Positions 12,389 to 25,034 of a DNA stretch of 64,000 bases are shown here, piece after piece. The DNA lies in NCBI GenBank assembly GCA_964017145.1, contig OZ024840.1, positions 3,844,001-3,908,000 of the forward strand, given 5' to 3'. A program made the position numbers and the translations under genes. Each line of letters begins with the position of its first letter. The stretch's first letter is position 1. The notes under the pieces are model-generated. The model did no database searches. It saw nothing but the letters and a program-made list of their open reading frames with translations, and was not told where the DNA came from. The stretch is from Agrocybe praecox (Eukaryota > Basidiomycota > Agaricomycetes > Agaricales > Agrocybaceae).

Positions 12389-14461
12389 TTAACATTCCGA
12401 AGTGGCATGCTCGACGTCGACTCTGATTCCTCTGACGACCGAGTGGTCGGATTGCTGATCCACGCTACGACCTGGTGATCTGTGGCCGCCCCTAAACCCC
12501 ATCTCCAGAGAGTTGTATGCTGGAGCAGGACTATCATGCATATGTTCATCGCGCATATCTTCTCCCTCTGGCAAGGGTTCGCCGTCGTCACCCCCGATAG
12601 CAGCATTCAGATCTCCAAGATGCTGCAAACTCATACCGTATGGTATATCGTCCATCTCTACTACATCAGTTTCAATGTCGATGTCCATGGGGTCAGGGTG
12701 GATGCTTCCAAGGGTCGTTAAAACAACATTGGAGCTCATGGTGCTAACAACGCCGCGACTACGCCCATAACGGCTGCCTCCCCCCTTGCTTCGATGACCA
12801 GGGGGGGTGTATGGCGATCCTTGCTGTGTCATAGACTTTGTCGTAAAAGCTGCAATCCCCGTACCCTCAGAATGAGAAACAGTCTCGGACCCGCGTTCTC
12901 GAAGGTCAAGGATCTAGGGGGGAAATTAGATCGCTCAAATCCAATGCTAATTGACGTTTACTCACGAGGCGGCAAGCAAGGACTGGACCGAGCATCACAC
13001 TCAATGGGATGTTAATCGCAGAAATAACTTGACGTGGTCTGATTAGGTATATCATTAGGGGAGGAAAGAAGGTTAATTAAGACGACATAGCGTACTGTAG
13101 GTAGAAGACGCCGTTGATCTAAGTAACGTTAACATCATTTTGGTTGTAAAACGGAGAAAATGCAGCACAGCGCACCAAATTGGCAATCGAAATCAAGAAG
13201 TAGTAAAAGACTCCTACGTGATTAGCGCGTCAGTGCAGAAAAGCAGATGGAGCAAATAAAAACGGACCCTCGCGGAGAAAAGTCTGTATGAGACGACTGT
13301 TCGGTCCTCCGTTGCGTCTGCGGATGTTAAACGCTTTCCAAACGGTCATTACAGTGACAACGGTGTCAAAAAGCAAAGGCGCAATCTGTGGATAATTATT
13401 TAGGATGATAGGAAAATCGTGAAAACCCAATGTAGCCTACAAAAAATCCTTTTGACAAAGAAGTCAGCTGAAACTGGTGACGGATTGACGAAAGATAAGA
13501 ACTGACCCAAAAGATGTGCCGAGTGTGGTTTTGACATAGGAAAACAAGGTCCACTTTCCTACGATGATACTCTTAGTTTAGCTACATGCTTAAGAAACAA
13601 CGAATATAGGCGCATACAAACGGGGGTTTGAAAAAGGGAAGCACTATATTTCACGTGAGCATCCCCGAATTTGAAAGCATCCAGATTAAACTCACGCAGC
13701 ATCTGGGTCGTATCGACGTAGAGTTGATAGGCGACCACACCACCTAGCGCAGAAAGCAAAAACCAAAGGACATACACGTTCCTGCTGAAGAAAGCATACG
13801 TGCGGATGAGCAGAACGGCTAATATAGCGAGAGTTAATAGGCCTCCGACACTCGTCATACAGTTAGAAAACGAACATTCTGAGCCCACTTGGTTCCACAT
13901 AGCAAGAGCCACAGGGATCTGAAGCATAAAACGTGAGTATATGCGCCTAAAACCACCCGAAGAACAATTCTACCTTGTATATGCGCTCGCATGTTTCCCT
14001 TGAATGATCAACCACAAAACAGAAGAGCAGGTATGGTACAACAGTAATAACCCAATAGCTTAAGAACCATGGTTAGGCAAAAAAGATACAAACACGTCGT
14101 ATAGACTTACCGGCAGAAGAGATAGGCCATCTTTACGGGAGTCCAGTGCGTTCTCCAGACCTGCATGTACGAGGAAATCAGAACATGCGCCAGAGAATGG
14201 AATGCCCCAAGCTGGGAACGTACGAAGCGATACTCTCTCGGCAGACTGATGATCCAGTCCCAAAGAACTACAGCATCTAAGAGGTCAAAACGACAAGTGT
14301 CAGAAAGGCAGAAATGGGGAAGGAGAGCAGACGATGTACACATGGCTAAGAAATCCTCGGATGAGTACTGGTGAGTCTATGAGGTCAAGGGTACGTACCA
14401 CAAAAGTATACTTGAGTGACATAGATGAAATGGTCCGCTGTTGCGAGCTCAGCAGCGGCAT
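12389..14461 (-). CDS. DUF6533-type multi-pass membrane protein
   Basis: About eight exons. Spliced from 14461, the product starts MPLLSSQQRTISSMSLKYTF, then the family signature LWDWIISLPREYRFVW with RTHWTPVKMAYLFCRYW. Helices follow: VITVVPYLLFCFVV, SVGGLLTLAILAVLLIRTYA, NVYVLWFLLSALGGVVAYQL, and PLLFDTVVTVMTVWKAFNI. After RRRNGGPNSRLIQTFLREGV come INGVFYLQPRQVISAINIPL and GPVLACRLILDLRERGS. This matches the seven-helix architecture of basidiomycete DUF6533 proteins. The family is large in Agaricomycetes and has no established function; a receptor-like role is only a guess. The hydrophilic C-terminal tail of about 150 residues (MTQQGSPYTPPGHRSKGGG onward) is Gly/Asp-rich. Two paralogues occur at 55.9 and 62.0 kb but are much more diverged from this one than from each other. 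Confidence 0.8.
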
Positions 14462-15202
14462 GGGAGTCCATTGTGGACGATAATGGAGAGAGGAGGAGGA
14501 TGATGAAAGGGAGAAAAGAAAGTGAGGGAGCTGGGGGAACGAAAACAAGAAAGAAAAGGAGCGAGACACAGACGGAGGAACGTCACAACAGACATTGCAC
14601 AAACTCTGGAAGAAGCAGGTCCCCATCCTTTTTCGGTCAGAACCCCACAACGCCGCCGTTACGCTGGTGACTTCCGACTCTTCCAAACATTCCTCCGCCA
14701 TATTCTAGTCTTTACTCGAGTCACCACCATGTTCCTCATTCAATATATTCCGGGTAGATGCATGCGAACAAGAGTCTATGCGCGATCTAGTACCTAGGTA
14801 ATCACATCTGAAGTAACGCGGATGAATAATACTCGTCGGCTTGAGGGCACCATCGAGATCAAACGAGCTAAAGTTGATGCCAGGAAAGTCACATTCCCGT
14901 GCCTTGCACAAGCATTTTCAAGAATGCCATTCAACACGCTGAACAGGCGACAATGGAGCACAGTTGATAAACAGGAGTCTGAACGAGAGCTGCTAGAAGT
15001 GATCTGAAGCAGTCCATCACCAGAATCAGCACGAAGAAGCAGGCGGCAATGTCAAACCAATCAAAGTCGCGAACTTTTGTGGACGACGCGTTCGTGACAA
15101 ATCAGTACCACCACGTGACCACGCACCCAGGTCCGCGTCCGATTGCCGTCCGATCCCTTATTGCGCCGTGGCGTTATAACCGCCCTTCTCCCTTACTTCA
15201 AA
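14462..15202. other. Shared upstream region of the DUF6533 gene and ALG9
   Basis: About 740 bp between divergent start codons. The left part is purine-rich (AGGAGGAGGATGATGAAAGG near 14490). CACGTGACC at about 15112-15120 is an E-box-like palindrome. No convincing gene. Confidence 0.4.
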
Positions 15203-17660
15203 ATGTCCTCCCAAGTGCAGAGTCTGCGCTTCAGAGGACCCACTAATGTAGAGAGCAAACCAAAACCCCCTCCCGTACCTCGCCACACCGGTATACTTCA
15301 AGATCAACTTCGCAGGTGAATCTTATTCTTTCACGTCATACCGACGGTAAATTAACGATTGGCTAGAGCACAACGACGGCCATGGGCACCATCTTTTTCT
15401 CTGGCTTTGCGCATCATGCTATTAGTACGTGTATCAGGAGCGATGTATTCCAACATTAGCGATTGCGACGAAGGTTTGGAACTTATTGCATTTACAATCT
15501 ACTGTTCTGAGTGGTGTGTTTAGTCTTCAACTTTTGGGAACCTCTACATTTCCTTGACCAAGGATATGGCTTTCAAACTTGGGAACTATCCCCAAAATAC
15601 GCACTAAGGAGCTGGACATATATTTTACTGCATTACATCCCTCCTCATATCGGAAACGTGATTCTTGCTGGTGACAAGGTACGACTCAATTCTTTGCGGT
15701 GATAGACCCACTATATTGAGTATTATAAAGCGTGCAGCTTTCTTTGCTGTTCGCATCTTTTTGGCCATAATCTCAGCCCTTGTGGAGGCCAAGTTATATC
15801 GAACAGTTTACGAAAGAATCAATGATCGTGTCGGACGCTACTATTTCTTCATGATGTTCTTCAGTGCGGGCATGTGGAATGCCTCTACAGGTATGATCAT
15901 TACTCATAGACTCAGATTCATAATTTGAATTTTTTTTCATCAGCTTTCCTTCCCTCGACATTTGCTATGTATACTTCGGCCTGGGCTTTCTCCTATGCAC
16001 TTGCTCCCACATCCTTAGGAAATAAACGCCGAACTCTCGCCGCGACACTGCTTTTTGCCACAGGAGCTATTGTAGGCTGGCCATTTGCTCTCGCGCTTGC
16101 AATTCCTTTCGTTTTCGAGGAGCTTTTCGTCTATGGCGCTGACGTTGTCATGCCTGCTTCTCGTTCGACCTGGATGATGAACAGGTTCATTCGACTGCTT
16201 GGAGCTGGGGCTGCTGCTTCGCTCATCTTTGTAAGTGACCTTTACATTGATATATGCATATATCATTAAATTCTTCGACCCTGCATTAGATACCCGTCAT
16301 TGGAATAGACAGCTTGGCGTATGGAAAGCTCGCCATCGTGCCTTGGAACATCGTTAGCTACAACATCTTTGGTGGCGCTGAACGAGGTCCTGAACTCTAT
16401 GGTACCGAGCCATGGAACTTCTACCTCAAGAATCTCGCTCTCAACTTCAACTTCCTCCCAATCCTTGCCCTTCTTTCCTTGCCCGCATTGCCAATCACGT
16501 ACATTTTCGATCGCAAGCGTCTTGGCTTCAAGAGCCCAGGGTCTAATGAGAGCTCCCCATTCTTCCTTCTAGGCTTGAGGTTATGCCCGCTTTACTTGTG
16601 GCTAGGCATTTTAACTCTACAGCCACACAAAGAGGAAAGATTCATGTTCCCTGCTTACCCATTAATATGTTTCAATGCGGCTGTCTTTGTCTACCTTGCG
16701 CGAGGATGGCTAGAAACGATTTATATTTCCGTCACTAAGTCTCCTTATCGGGTCAGTCATTTCTTTTTCTTCTGTTTATTTGCATGTTCTCAAATATCAT
16801 TCAGGCTTCACAAACAACGATCTTCAAGAGATTTACATTGTTCATCGTTCTGGCTTCTTCGTTCATCTCTATGACTCGCGTCTTCGCCCTGTGGTATTAT
16901 TATCACTCTCCGTTGACCGTAGCCTTTGAGTTCCAAACTTTGGAAATTCCTCGTTTGCTCAATATCACCGGTCTCCTGCCGGTCTATCCTCCAGGCACAT
17001 TGGAGGAAGATACCCCACGCATCGATCTTTCACCAATTAAGGAATTTGGCTTGAAACTCTGCTATGGCAAAGACTGGTACCGTTTCCCGGGTCATTATCT
17101 TGTGCCTAATGGAATCGATGTCGAATTCATCAAGAGCGAGTTCGACGGCATGTTACCTAGACATTTCGATCAAAAAGTTCCCATTGATAACTACAAGGAT
17201 AGTGGAGTTCTTGCCAAACTCTCGGATAGGTGGTGGTTGAAACCACAGACGCGCAATGTACCTGAAGATTTGAACGACCTGAACAAGGAAGAGCTGTCTC
17301 GCTACGTACGTTCATTGCTTGTCGAAGAACGAGCATTTATTAATTATCTCCATTCATATATAGGTATCTGTGGAAGATTGCGACTACTTAGTCGATCTCG
17401 ACTTCCCTCTCCATCCTCGCAACTCGCCCCTGGAGCCTCGATATGTGACAATGACTGACAAATGGGAGAAGGTGTCCTGTCACCCATTCCTCGATGCTCG
17501 ACATTCAGACGCTTTGACAAGGATGTTCTGGCTACCGGGAGAAGCCTGGCAGGCAGGCAACGAGTACGGTGAATATTGCTTGCTGAGGAATACTAAAATG
17601 GTTTCGGAGAAGGAAGCCAAGGTCTCTGAAAAGGTTAGGAGTGGGGAGATCCAATTATAG
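15203..17660 (+). CDS. ALG9: Dolichyl-P-Man-dependent alpha-1,2-mannosyltransferase of the ER (GT22)
   Basis: Eight exons (15203-15315, 15367-15473, 15524-15678, 15731-15890, 15944-16230, 16290-16751, 16805-17305, 17364-17660) give 693 residues. ALG9 adds the seventh and ninth mannoses to the lipid-linked oligosaccharide in the ER lumen during N-glycan assembly. The GT22 hallmarks are clear: DCDEVFNFWEPLHFL after the first helix (the acidic pair faces the lumen), multiple hydrophobic segments, and LQPHKEERFMFPAYPLICF, the HKExRF motif of the ALG9/ALG12/PIG-B family. The C-terminal lumenal domain ends with PLEPRYVTMTDKWEKVSC and HPFLDARHSDALTRMFWLPG, which distinguish ALG9 from its relatives. 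Length and motifs are as expected, with no sign of damage. An additional ATG upstream is absent in frame. Confidence 0.92.
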
Positions 17661-17990
17661 TGTCGGAACAAAAATCGAAGAAAACTCCCGTTATACACGG
17701 GACTAATTTCTAGACAATGAATTAATACTCTACGTACATACAACTAACTACATAATATCAAGATTTAAGACACGCTATATTTTGTATCTTAAGGGAGCGC
17801 ATTGTGTTACTGTAGAGGACAACCAGAAAAGGACATTCCAGACTCGACAGGCCCAGTCTATTTGTCATTGCTTGTCATGAGCTTCGTATGTTCGCCACAA
17901 CGGCATGGAAAAGCTCGTTTCTTCGCTCCGACGCTCCTGCGTTGAGCAGAACTTATATATTTTGAATCTTTTCTATCATTTCAAGCCCTC
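17661..17990. other. Intergenic, ALG9 3' UTR to next gene
   Basis: About 330 bp. It holds the ALG9 3' UTR and the presumed promoter of the intronless gene at 17991. Pyrimidine-rich sequence lies directly upstream of the ATG (TTTTCTATCATTTC). Nothing else seen. Confidence 0.4.
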
Positions 17991-20276
17991 ATGGATGAAT
18001 ACTCTTTGGATCATGATTTCTGCTCTTTTCCTGTGTCGGCTTCCCCATCTGCTGAGTCGGATCTGGGTACTTTGCATGGTACAATGAATCTATCGTCATC
18101 CTCCGACCTGCTTTTTTCCTTGTCTCTAGGAGATATCCCTGTATTTCTCTATGACGACGCATACATGGACGACCTTCCTGCTGCAGACCTGGATACTGAC
18201 GGAGAGAAGGTGCTGAGATATGACAGGCGCAATTCCGTCCTCGCAACCCTCTCACATAAATCTTCGGGTGCGATAAATATGCGCTCAAATGCCAAATCTC
18301 AGGAACAACGGACGTCAATATCGCAGATTGAGATGGACACCTCAGATTATACAAGAAATAGAAATAGCCTTTCTGGGGCTTCAATGTTCAGTTTTAGGAC
18401 GTCAAACAGCTCCGACACTATAGGCTCTTTCGGTACCTTTGGACCCAAGCGAGGAACGATTGAAATGGATTCAAAAGACTTCTCTGCTTTGTTGGAAACT
18501 CAGACTCTTGCTGCGGAAGCACCATCCTCGACTAGAAGTGTCATTGAAAGGCGGTCAATTGACTTTCATACCAAGAAAAGACCGTCGTTTGCCAGTGCTT
18601 TTAGTCTGTCTGACGTATTTTCCAGTCCCAGTGTGCTCGGAACACCCAAAGGAGACGGGTCGTCCCTTGGTGCGTTGGAAAACGATGGTTCAATTCCAGT
18701 TTTCAGAATACTTGACCAAGAGAGGTTTCAATCGAGGAAGTCTATGACGCCACCAGTTGAGGACGAGAGCTTCAGCACTACAAACTCCGACCCTGAAATG
18801 GATACCCCCAAAGCGAAAGTGTCTACCACTGCGTCATGGATTTCGTCTAGAGAGTGGGACTGTCAACAATATAAGGAATACGCTAGCAAAGAGAGCCTCC
18901 GACGTATGCCTCACGTCCAACGTGCTACACCATATGTGAAATATGTGGAATTTGACAGTATAAGCCCCATTCGCCCAAAAATCCCAGCTCGGCCCTCGAA
19001 TATTTTACAAAATCGCGATCTGAATGTGGCAATGGAAATTCCTCAAGTGTCCTCATCCACAGCACAAAATCACAAAGAGAAGGAGAAGCGAAGTGAAAAA
19101 CACCACCATCATGCACACCGTACATCGCCAAATGAAAACACCGAAATACAAGAGAAGTATGACTGGCTAAAAGGAACCACAGTTCAATTTCTCATAGACC
19201 AAGAAGGTTTTCGAGCAGCACAACCATCTTTCAAATTCAGCGGCCTGGCTCGTGTCCGCCCTCCACAGGGCTCAAAAGTAGGAGACGCTACCCTTATTAT
19301 GGCACAATTCAGGCCCATTACACGAAAGTCATTCCATTTCCATTATGCTCCTTTTGAGACATGTCCAAACCTTAGAAGGCTGACTGTCGACTTCAACGAG
19401 AATTATGATTATTTCTCTCGACAGGCACTCTTGCCATTGAAGCTCAATGGCGTCTACGTGCTGCACGGATATGAAATGTCTCATCCTCCTCATACTTCTG
19501 GATCTGGCGAAACTCTAAAGCTGCATTGGCAATTCGAATACTTGGTCGATGATCGTCGAATGGATACCTCAAGCAGGGTCATGGAAGGAGAAAAGAATTT
19601 GACACCCCTTAGCTTTTCTTGCTCTCCTGAGTTTGTGTTGCCAACCCAAGGAAAGAAAAATACGATTGTGCAAGTGTTCAAGAAAAGTATGGCACCGAAG
19701 TTGGTCGCAGAAAAACTGCAACCTCCAGGGACATCCAAAGTCCAATCCAACAAATCTGAAAACGTTTCCCCTTCCAAAACCGATGCAGTTCTCTCCCATT
19801 TGGCCTCTTATAAAGCGAACTATTCACCGAACCATAAACGAGGTCAATCGCATTCTATCCAACAGTCAAGTCATCACAAATCAGCTCATGGCCGTTCCCC
19901 GCTTGGAGTGGACAAGGAAAACAATCCCGAGGAGGGAGAAAATAGTATGCAATATCAATTGGAGTCCATCCGCCGCCGTCGAGCCTCGTCGGCAGGTGAG
20001 CGTCATCGTTCTCCGGAGATCCCACATGCCAATGGGATGGTTTCGCCACACGAAAACTCTGCAATTACGAATAACCCTGCGCATAGAACCCCACCTCGCC
20101 GACATATTATTCCGCCGGAAAAATTGATCAAGATGATAGAGATGGACACGCCGCCCTCATCAACCCCCACTCAACAATCTATTTCTGAGGGTCAAGCGAC
20201 AGGTTTTATACCTCTAACTCCCCGTCCTCGACACTTTCCTGGTATTCATGCTCGCGATCTATCTCGTTCCCGCTAA
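17991..20276 (+). CDS. Intronless 761-residue hypothetical protein
   Basis: One uninterrupted frame of 761 codons, unusual here because most neighbours have several introns. The first 380 residues are Ser/Thr/Asp-rich and look disordered, with many S/T-P sites. An ordered block lies at about residues 388-520: YDWLKGTTVQFLIDQEGFRA, FKFSGLARVRPPQGSKVGD, NLRRLTVDFNENYDYFSRQA, ALLPLKLNGVYVLHGYEMS. The strand-rich pattern suggests a beta-sandwich-like domain, but I cannot name it. The tail is basic and serine-rich (RRRRASSAGERHRSPEIP) and ends GFIPLTPRPRHFPGIHARD. The many TPP and SP sites suggest phosphoregulation. A gene expressed around the cell cycle or in signalling would fit, but this is speculation. 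The start at MDEYSLDHDF is the first ATG in frame. Confidence 0.7.
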   Translation: MDEYSLDHDFCSFPVSASPSAESDLGTLHGTMNLSSSSDLLFSLSLGDIPVFLYDDAYMDDLPAADLDTDGEKVLRYDRRNSVLATLSHKSSGAINMRSNAKSQEQRTSISQIEMDTSDYTRNRNSLSGASMFSFRTSNSSDTIGSFGTFGPKRGTIEMDSKDFSALLETQTLAAEAPSSTRSVIERRSIDFHTKKRPSFASAFSLSDVFSSPSVLGTPKGDGSSLGALENDGSIPVFRILDQERFQSRKSMTPPVEDESFSTTNSDPEMDTPKAKVSTTASWISSREWDCQQYKEYASKESLRRMPHVQRATPYVKYVEFDSISPIRPKIPARPSNILQNRDLNVAMEIPQVSSSTAQNHKEKEKRSEKHHHHAHRTSPNENTEIQEKYDWLKGTTVQFLIDQEGFRAAQPSFKFSGLARVRPPQGSKVGDATLIMAQFRPITRKSFHFHYAPFETCPNLRRLTVDFNENYDYFSRQALLPLKLNGVYVLHGYEMSHPPHTSGSGETLKLHWQFEYLVDDRRMDTSSRVMEGEKNLTPLSFSCSPEFVLPTQGKKNTIVQVFKKSMAPKLVAEKLQPPGTSKVQSNKSENVSPSKTDAVLSHLASYKANYSPNHKRGQSHSIQQSSHHKSAHGRSPLGVDKENNPEEGENSMQYQLESIRRRRASSAGERHRSPEIPHANGMVSPHENSAITNNPAHRTPPRRHIIPPEKLIKMIEMDTPPSSTPTQQSISEGQATGFIPLTPRPRHFPGIHARDLSRSR

Positions 20277-20514
20277 ACAAAAGATGATTGAAGTAGATGT
20301 GCATATGTAGAAGGATACACGAAGATAGCTTGAATACAGATCGCAGGCGTGTGTATACGCCGCAAGAAAGATGTAAATTGTACAGTTATGGATGCGCATA
20401 ATAGTTAAAATCACAACAGCATGATATTGGCGAAATATCCATGCAGCCAGATTTCCTATCCTTGTTTCGCCGACCATGGTTTAGAAAAGCAATCCGGACA
20501 AGAAACCAGGCAGA

Positions 20515-23493
20515 TCAATGACAACAAGTCTGGGACTCATCATTATTCGCACCTGATTTATTGCTGAAAGCTGCAACACTGAGTGGATCCTTGCTTCCAG
20601 GGACGTCCATACTTGGATTCGCCTTGAAGAAAGAATTGGGTTTGAAGGATACAGTCAGGTGCTCGACGGGCATTCTGAAAATTAAATTTAAACCGTTGAA
20701 CTCTGAAAAAATTAATTTGAACTTACACTGGCCAATCTTCAGGACGAGGGATGTGGGTAGTGCCTATAATATATCGACATTAATTGTTGGAAGGCCTTGG
20801 TCAGTCCAGTCAATGTACTCACCGACAGTGACGAAGACGAGAAGATCTTCATCATCGACTTCCTGTTGTCCCTCAACCCAAGATCCAACCGAATCTTCAG
20901 GTTCTTCTTTCGTTTGAGGGACATACTTACCTGCAGGCCACATCCTCACTGTTCCGCTGCCATCTTCTCCTTCTACATCTTTGCAGACCCAGAGCGTCTT
21001 CTTCAAAAACGCAGCCCTCTTCGAAGCCCATCCATCCTCCTTCGCCATCATCGGAGTAGCTCCACCCTTGACCCCGATAGTGTATCCAACTTCGTTCCCG
21101 GAACTATAATGTTTCTTTGCCTTATTCACAACCCGCCACCTGCGCTCCTTGCTAAAGTCATACGTTCGCCCAGTCTCGAACCGTATGGGAGTATCTTTCG
21201 AATAGAAAGCGTTTCCTGCATAGTTATCCTTCGATCCTGTAGGTGCGTCAACGGGGAAAATGTCGGATTCAATGACTGTGTTCTTGAGGCCGTCTATCAT
21301 CGGGTCGACGCGCACGCTGAACATGTGCTGGTGATAGTGTCCGTTGATATTTGGAGCGACAGTCGTTCCGTACGGATTTGGTTCACCGTCCTTCGCCAGA
21401 TAGACGGATAGAATGCCAGTTAAGCGGATTTCGAATTCAATGCTTCCATCTTGGTAAAAGTGGTAGTTCCAAATGTATTCTGTTCAGAAAAAGGACAAGT
21501 TGAGTTTGAAAATGGATAATAGTTTTGAGCCGGCCTACCGTAATTCGCGAGTGTGCAGACCATGCTGACGACTAATCTCCTACGCCTGACGGTTTGGGAC
21601 CTGCCATTTGGACGATAATCGCTGTGTTTCCAGAGGACACCAGCATCTTCTTCGTGGATACAAATTACGTTCTTGATGATTATGGCATTACCATCATGAC
21701 CGACGAAGCAACCAGGCTAAACAGATAAGATAAAGATCAAAATTTCACGTCACAGGACTTGGGAAAGATTAAACTTACAAGATAATGAATTTGCCCAAGG
21801 CAATCACATCCGAGAGAAAGTTCGTTCGCCATCGTACCCATGCCATATTCGCCGCTGAAAAACGAGATTAAATTTAATCGGACCACTTTGTGGGGTTATT
21901 AGCACTTACGAATCAAAGGCGAATTTCCTGGGATGGGGGTGTTCTGGAGCACCATAAGGCACCACCATCTCAGCCAAAGATAAACGATATATAATGGGAC
22001 GTATCTCTCCGTGGTCATTATATGTGATCGTGGACAGTGCGATACCTTCACGGTGCGTAAAAGCTATATTTTAACAGATCTTCAGTTTTTCTTGTTTTCA
22101 TCGTTCAAGATACTGCTGCCTGTGACTGACCGATGTGCATCTTCCAATTCTGCCACTCAAGCACATGCCCATCCACCTTGAAGCTAACTCCTTCAGGCTG
22201 AACGACATGCAAAGGCTTCAAATCCTGTCTGGGGTGATATCCGCCTTCTTCGGTTTCGGCCATGAGGTCGGGAAGGAAATCCCAGGCCTTCCGGGGTGGT
22301 GGGATACGTTCACGCTGAGAGGCAGCCAGAGCATCAGCCGCCAGAGGAGGAGGAGCCGTACCGTGTGCACTCAATTTAGTAGAGCCATCGGCCTGACGAA
22401 TATAATGAGCAGGATAATCTGAATACAAATTTCTATGTTAGAAAAACCCACAAAACATCTCAGAAGTCTGAGTCTAAAACCACTTACCAACGTGAAGAAG
22501 CTCCTCTGTGTGAGCGTCTATTATTGGAATAAAATCCTAATTGCGATAAGCATAATTGAGTTATAATTGGAATCGACTCGATGTGATGCTGGGAATGGTT
22601 TTACCAATGGGTGAGCGTATAGATTGTCATGCTCTGAGAATCGGGCGAAACATAGTGCTTGTTGCACGCGGCGGCTCTGTGGAAAACGGTCGTCATAACC
22701 GATGGACCAACCATCGCAAAATATTTGTTCCGGGAGCACGCCTGGTAATGAGTCGAATTAATTTTACACGGCTTCTAGAGAGTGCAGCGGTACATACCAA
22801 CTTCCGCAGCCAGTTTTTGCACGGTAGGGTTGTTCTTCACGACTACTTCACACATAATAAGTTCTTCCACAGAAATTTGGGGGTGGAATTCCTCGGGAAG
22901 AAGAGTGAGAACATCGAGTTCCCATATTCCTGCCTTGCTGAGAGTAAGAGTGACATTGTATGAGTGACTGTAATGAAGTCGATTTAGTTGGAGTTCAGGG
23001 GATTAAAATGATCCGCTTACCCTCCTACAACGTCCAAAAACTGTACAGATGTCAGGCAGAGCAAACAAGAAATTTAAACTTTTACAATACTCACATCTGC
23101 CTCTGCTCTCCTTAAAATGGGCGTAGGCTCCTCTGGTTTCTCTCCAGGTGCAATGGGTATTCCAAGGTACGCAAGTACAGCTCTCTTCGGGGGCGCAAGC
23201 AAGGTACATGTGATGAATTTGACTGCCTTGATTTCGGTCTTTGAAGCGACATAATGCCTAACCGCCAAAGTGACGGCTGCGATCTAAAAGAAGTGATGTC
23301 ATTGAGAAAAGAAACATTGATGAAGCCAATAGTTGCACTGCCGCAAAGCAACGCTATATTTACGTACCTCATCAGGGGTCAAGGGATCTAGAGGGTGTTT
23401 GAAAGCAGTAGGGACTTGCTTAGGCGTCGCCTGAGTCTTTGTCGCAGTGCTGGGGACAAAGTCTATCGTGGATGAAGTTCCGTCTGGACTCAT
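20515..23493 (-). CDS. Copper amine oxidase (primary-amine oxidase)
   Basis: A gene of roughly a dozen exons that starts at 23493 (MSPDGTSSTIDF) and ends at a TGA at 20515-20517. Copper amine oxidases deaminate primary amines to aldehydes with release of ammonia and H2O2, using copper and a self-made topaquinone. The cofactor tyrosine lies in LANYEYIWNYHFYQDG, split by an intron, with its codon near 21540. The copper ligands are the HxH in NGHYHQHMFSVRVD (about 21330) and the third histidine in THIPRPEDWPVMPVEH (about 20740). SLGCDCLGQIHYL carries the family's conserved SLGCDC segment. The N-terminal domains (LDPLTPDE, ITCTLLAPPKRAVLAYLG) are typical. There is no signal peptide, so an intracellular or peroxisomal enzyme is likely. 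A short piece of this gene is repeated at 38647-38679. All exons I read stay in frame. Confidence 0.88.
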
Positions 23494-24419
23494 AGTGGTA
23501 TGTCTTATGACCGTGGTCTCTGGGGGGAAAGTATTGGCGCCGTTTGAAGCGAAAAGTATATATACCTAATTGTAACGGCACGAGGATAAAACGTTTTCCT
23601 CGAAGAAGATAAGAATCCGATGGACCAGGGAAAATGCAGATGGCAGACGGAGTTTGCCCAGTCTGCAAAATGAGGGTGGAGAATGTAGATAAAATATTAT
23701 TAATAGATCATTTATCTAAGAAAAGGTACATCATGTGACCGGAGACATCATGCCGAGGGCCAAGCCTTGATCGACATTCCCACGAGAAATACGATTTACT
23801 TCAAGGAGTTAGCCTTTCCCTCCTTGCTCTGACAATCGTGTTGGCTGCCTTGCTCTCCCGCCTTTGAAGGAACCGACATACAATTACCTCTACTCGCCTC
23901 ACATACGTTTAGAATGTGCGCTGACTGCCAAATTCGTTGACGATACTAAGGAGGATCAGAAAGGAGGAAGGAGATGGGAGGGTCCGTCGCCAATGTACTT
24001 ACCTCAAAGAAGCTTAGGTTTATGTATGTATGGCATGTGAGGGTACAGAAGTCTGGCTATCTCTGTACCCCTCCCTCACGCTACACAGCGCGCCACCTTT
24101 GATCCTGAGACCGCTCAACGAACGCTCAAGATAAGGCATGACCGAAATTAAGCTTCGCTGATGACCAGGGACCTCGGTAAATTCAAGAAGCAAAGGTTCT
24201 GTTACGAGAGACAGCTATTTCCTTGTTATTATATGCGAGCCAGAAGGAACATTAGTAAAAGCTTCTTGCGAAGTTCATTCATTGCTTTCGATCTAGTTTG
24301 ATTGCAATTCAATAGGTGTGTCGTTCCTGTGCACACTTCAGAACGGAAATTTCTCATCTTAATAATTCTGCGGTCTATCGTACATGAAATATATACCGAC
24401 GTTACCCTGCTATCTTGTC
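23494..24419. other. Intergenic between the amine oxidase and the repeat array
   Basis: About 930 bp. The left end is the amine oxidase promoter. The remainder has no ORF of note and no repeat that I could match elsewhere in the window. The sequence shared with the other array copies begins at about 24420 (CACGTCATTTCG). Confidence 0.4.
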
Positions 24420-24500
24420 CACGTCATTTCGTGCGGGTGCGATCTAATCTTAGCACAATGGACAATCTAATCTAATCTCTCCACTTCCCCAGCAACCACG

Positions 24501-25018
24501 ACGACTTCCAGAATCGCAACAACCGCTCCCCGTTGGAAAACAGCACTCGAAGACGCTCTTACAAAATAAAACCAAAAAGGTTCATACTCAAAAAATGCAA
24601 GGAACTTGGCCCAGTTTCAACCTTGTCTTTGCTAGTCATCCAAATCGCCACTCTCGACTCAACCACACTAGATAGTTCAGTTACCATTCCGCGATTTTCT
24701 CTCAAAGCCAGAGTTCCCCTCCCGGGCTCTCCTCATTAGCCCAACAGACGTCCGCACGCCCAAAGTCAACCAACTCACATCATTGCCCAAAGCCGAAATC
24801 GTATGGTGGATAGACGGAACACAACAACAGTTGCGTCTAAAATCCGACATATACATCGTTTCACACTCCATACACCCCACTTATAGCGTATTCAAACGTG
24901 CACTGGAGAGTGTCAACGCGGAGGATGAGCAGAACAATGCACCTGCGCCTTCCCTTTTAAGGACGAGGATTGGGAGGAGCGAAGGCTCGATATATTCGAA
25001 ACGATGAGCGCGCACAAA
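24501..25018 (+). pseudogene. Decayed copy of the Alr4036-type PPOX-like gene
   Basis: This matches the intact gene at 43377-44205 but is broken in several ways. The start codon is ACG instead of ATG (24501). The first exon end and splice donor are altered (TAAAACCAAAAAGG where the intact copies have TACAAGAACCAAACAG). About 25 bp around the RVRSHIFREF coding stretch are missing. The similarity ends after the codons for MSAHK near 25018, where the sequence switches to acidic-protein gene material. Residual segments such as KAEIVWWIDGTQQQLRLKS remain readable. It cannot encode the full protein. Confidence 0.8.
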
Positions 25019-25034
25019 GAGGGAGCGAGGGGGG

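Noticed and set aside
12178..12606. Minus ORF overlapping the C-terminus of the DUF6533 gene
   Set aside because: It is a shadow of the correctly spliced frame and includes a poly-phenylalanine run from an A tract.
20797..21411. Plus-strand ORF of 204 codons
   Set aside because: Antisense shadow of the copper amine oxidase exons.
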